This document shows positions 63,633 through 64,000 of a stretch of DNA of 64,000 nucleotides, in pieces. A program made the translations under genes and the position numbers. Position 1 is the stretch's first letter; each line of letters starts with the position of its first letter. Origin of the DNA: Metabacillus sediminilitoris (GTDB lineage Bacteria > Bacillota > Bacilli > Bacillales > Bacillaceae); NCBI RefSeq assembly GCF_009720625.1, contig NZ_CP046266.1, forward strand, positions 2,303,501 through 2,367,500, written 5' to 3'. The notes beneath the pieces are model-generated. The model had not been told where the DNA came from. It made no database searches and saw only the letters and a program-made list of their open reading frames with translations.

Positions 63633-64000
63633 TTATAATAACTTTTCACCAAAAAGAGAACCCATTAATGCAACTGCTACCTCAGCCGTTTTATTTTTTT
63701 CATCCAAGATCGGATTAATCTCAACAAATTCAGCAGAAGTAATGATTTTTGATTCCTCAAGAATTTCCATCGCCAAGTGGCTTTCTCGGTAACTAATCCC
63801 GCCTAAAACAGGTGTACCAACACCAGGTGCATCACTCGGATCAAGTCCATCTAAATCAAGAGAGAGGTGAACGCCATCAGTTTTTTCTTTTAAATATTTG
63901 ACCGCTTCTTCCATCACCTTCGTCATTCCGAGACGGTCAATTTCGTGCATTGTATACACCTTTATTCCTTTGTCACGGATCAGCAGTCTTTCTCCTTCAT
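63633..64000 (-). CDS. rocF: Arginase, C-terminal part (5' end outside window)
   Basis: The minus-strand frame is open to the window edge (GERLLIRDKGIKVYTMHEID). The ureohydrolase manganese motif is present as HLSLDLDGLDPSDAPGVGTP, and the C-terminus has SAEFVEINPILDEKN. Arginase hydrolyses arginine to ornithine and urea. With rocE this is the roc arginine-degradation locus. Confidence 0.92.
   Translation of the reverse strand, partial: EGERLLIRDKGIKVYTMHEIDRLGMTKVMEEAVKYLKEKTDGVHLSLDLDGLDPSDAPGVGTPVLGGISYRESHLAMEILEESKIITSAEFVEINPILDEKNKTAEVAVALMGSLFGEKLL

Noticed and set aside
1..64000. CRISPR arrays, complete prophage, toxin-antitoxin pairs
   Set aside because: No regularly spaced direct repeats, no run of phage structural genes and no convincing two-gene toxin module were seen.

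Overview
The window is AT-rich, with Bacillus-type ribosome binding sites, many ATG/GTG/TTG starts and strong intrinsic terminators. It encodes sporulation proteins (a CotA-type laccase, a Spo0E-like phosphatase, a YjcZ-type protein) and Zur, Fur and sigma-54 signals. Together these point to the chromosome of a spore-forming member of the Bacillaceae. It is a patchwork of intact operons and short decayed relics: transposase and replicative-helicase fragments, frameshifted genes, a 5S rRNA fragment and small dispersed repeats.

Layout. 0-1.4 kb: end of a heavy-metal P-type ATPase operon. 1.7-5.9 kb: small membrane proteins, aldehyde dehydrogenase dhaS, and relics of IS6 and DnaB. 6-12.6 kb: acetoin catabolism, with the activator acoR, a sigma-54 promoter and acoL-acoA-acoB-acoC. 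13.4-15.3 kb: an Lsa-type ABC-F ribosome-protection gene behind a long leader that reads as a transcription attenuator followed by a translated leader peptide. 15.7-17.2 kb: a DinB protein and a 5'-truncated MFS gene. 17.6-25.7 kb: a fructan or fructo-oligosaccharide operon made of a LacI-type regulator, an ABC importer and two GH32 enzymes, ending in a truncated fructokinase at a junction with tRNA-Glu and a 5S relic. 26-30 kb: a Spo0E-like gene, cotA, and relics of Tn554 and aldo/keto reductase genes. 30.2-37 kb: a Fur-box-controlled siderophore operon with two IucA/IucC synthetases, an MFS exporter and a SbnH-like PLP enzyme. 37-45.4 kb: relics, a secreted metallophosphoesterase, an IS110-family element with a candidate bridge-RNA region, and a substrate-binding protein.

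45.5-56.8 kb is the most striking region: a zinc-starvation super-locus with nine recognisable Zur boxes. It holds three COG0523 GTPases, a 2Fe-2S ferredoxin-like protein, a SufU paralog, the ZnuABC importer followed by dcd and moaB, two zinc-free S14 paralogs, zinc-free L31, a zinc-free L33 interrupted by UGA, and an FAD oxidoreductase. As a unit it would import zinc, deliver it through metallochaperones, and replace zinc-requiring ribosomal proteins (and perhaps enzymes) by zinc-free versions.

57-64 kb: small hypothetical and sporulation proteins, a second DinB protein, a histidine phosphatase, an argininosuccinate-lyase-family gene, and rocE/rocF of arginine catabolism. Coordinates, motifs and repeats were read by eye; family assignments are from recalled family signatures, and no database search was run.
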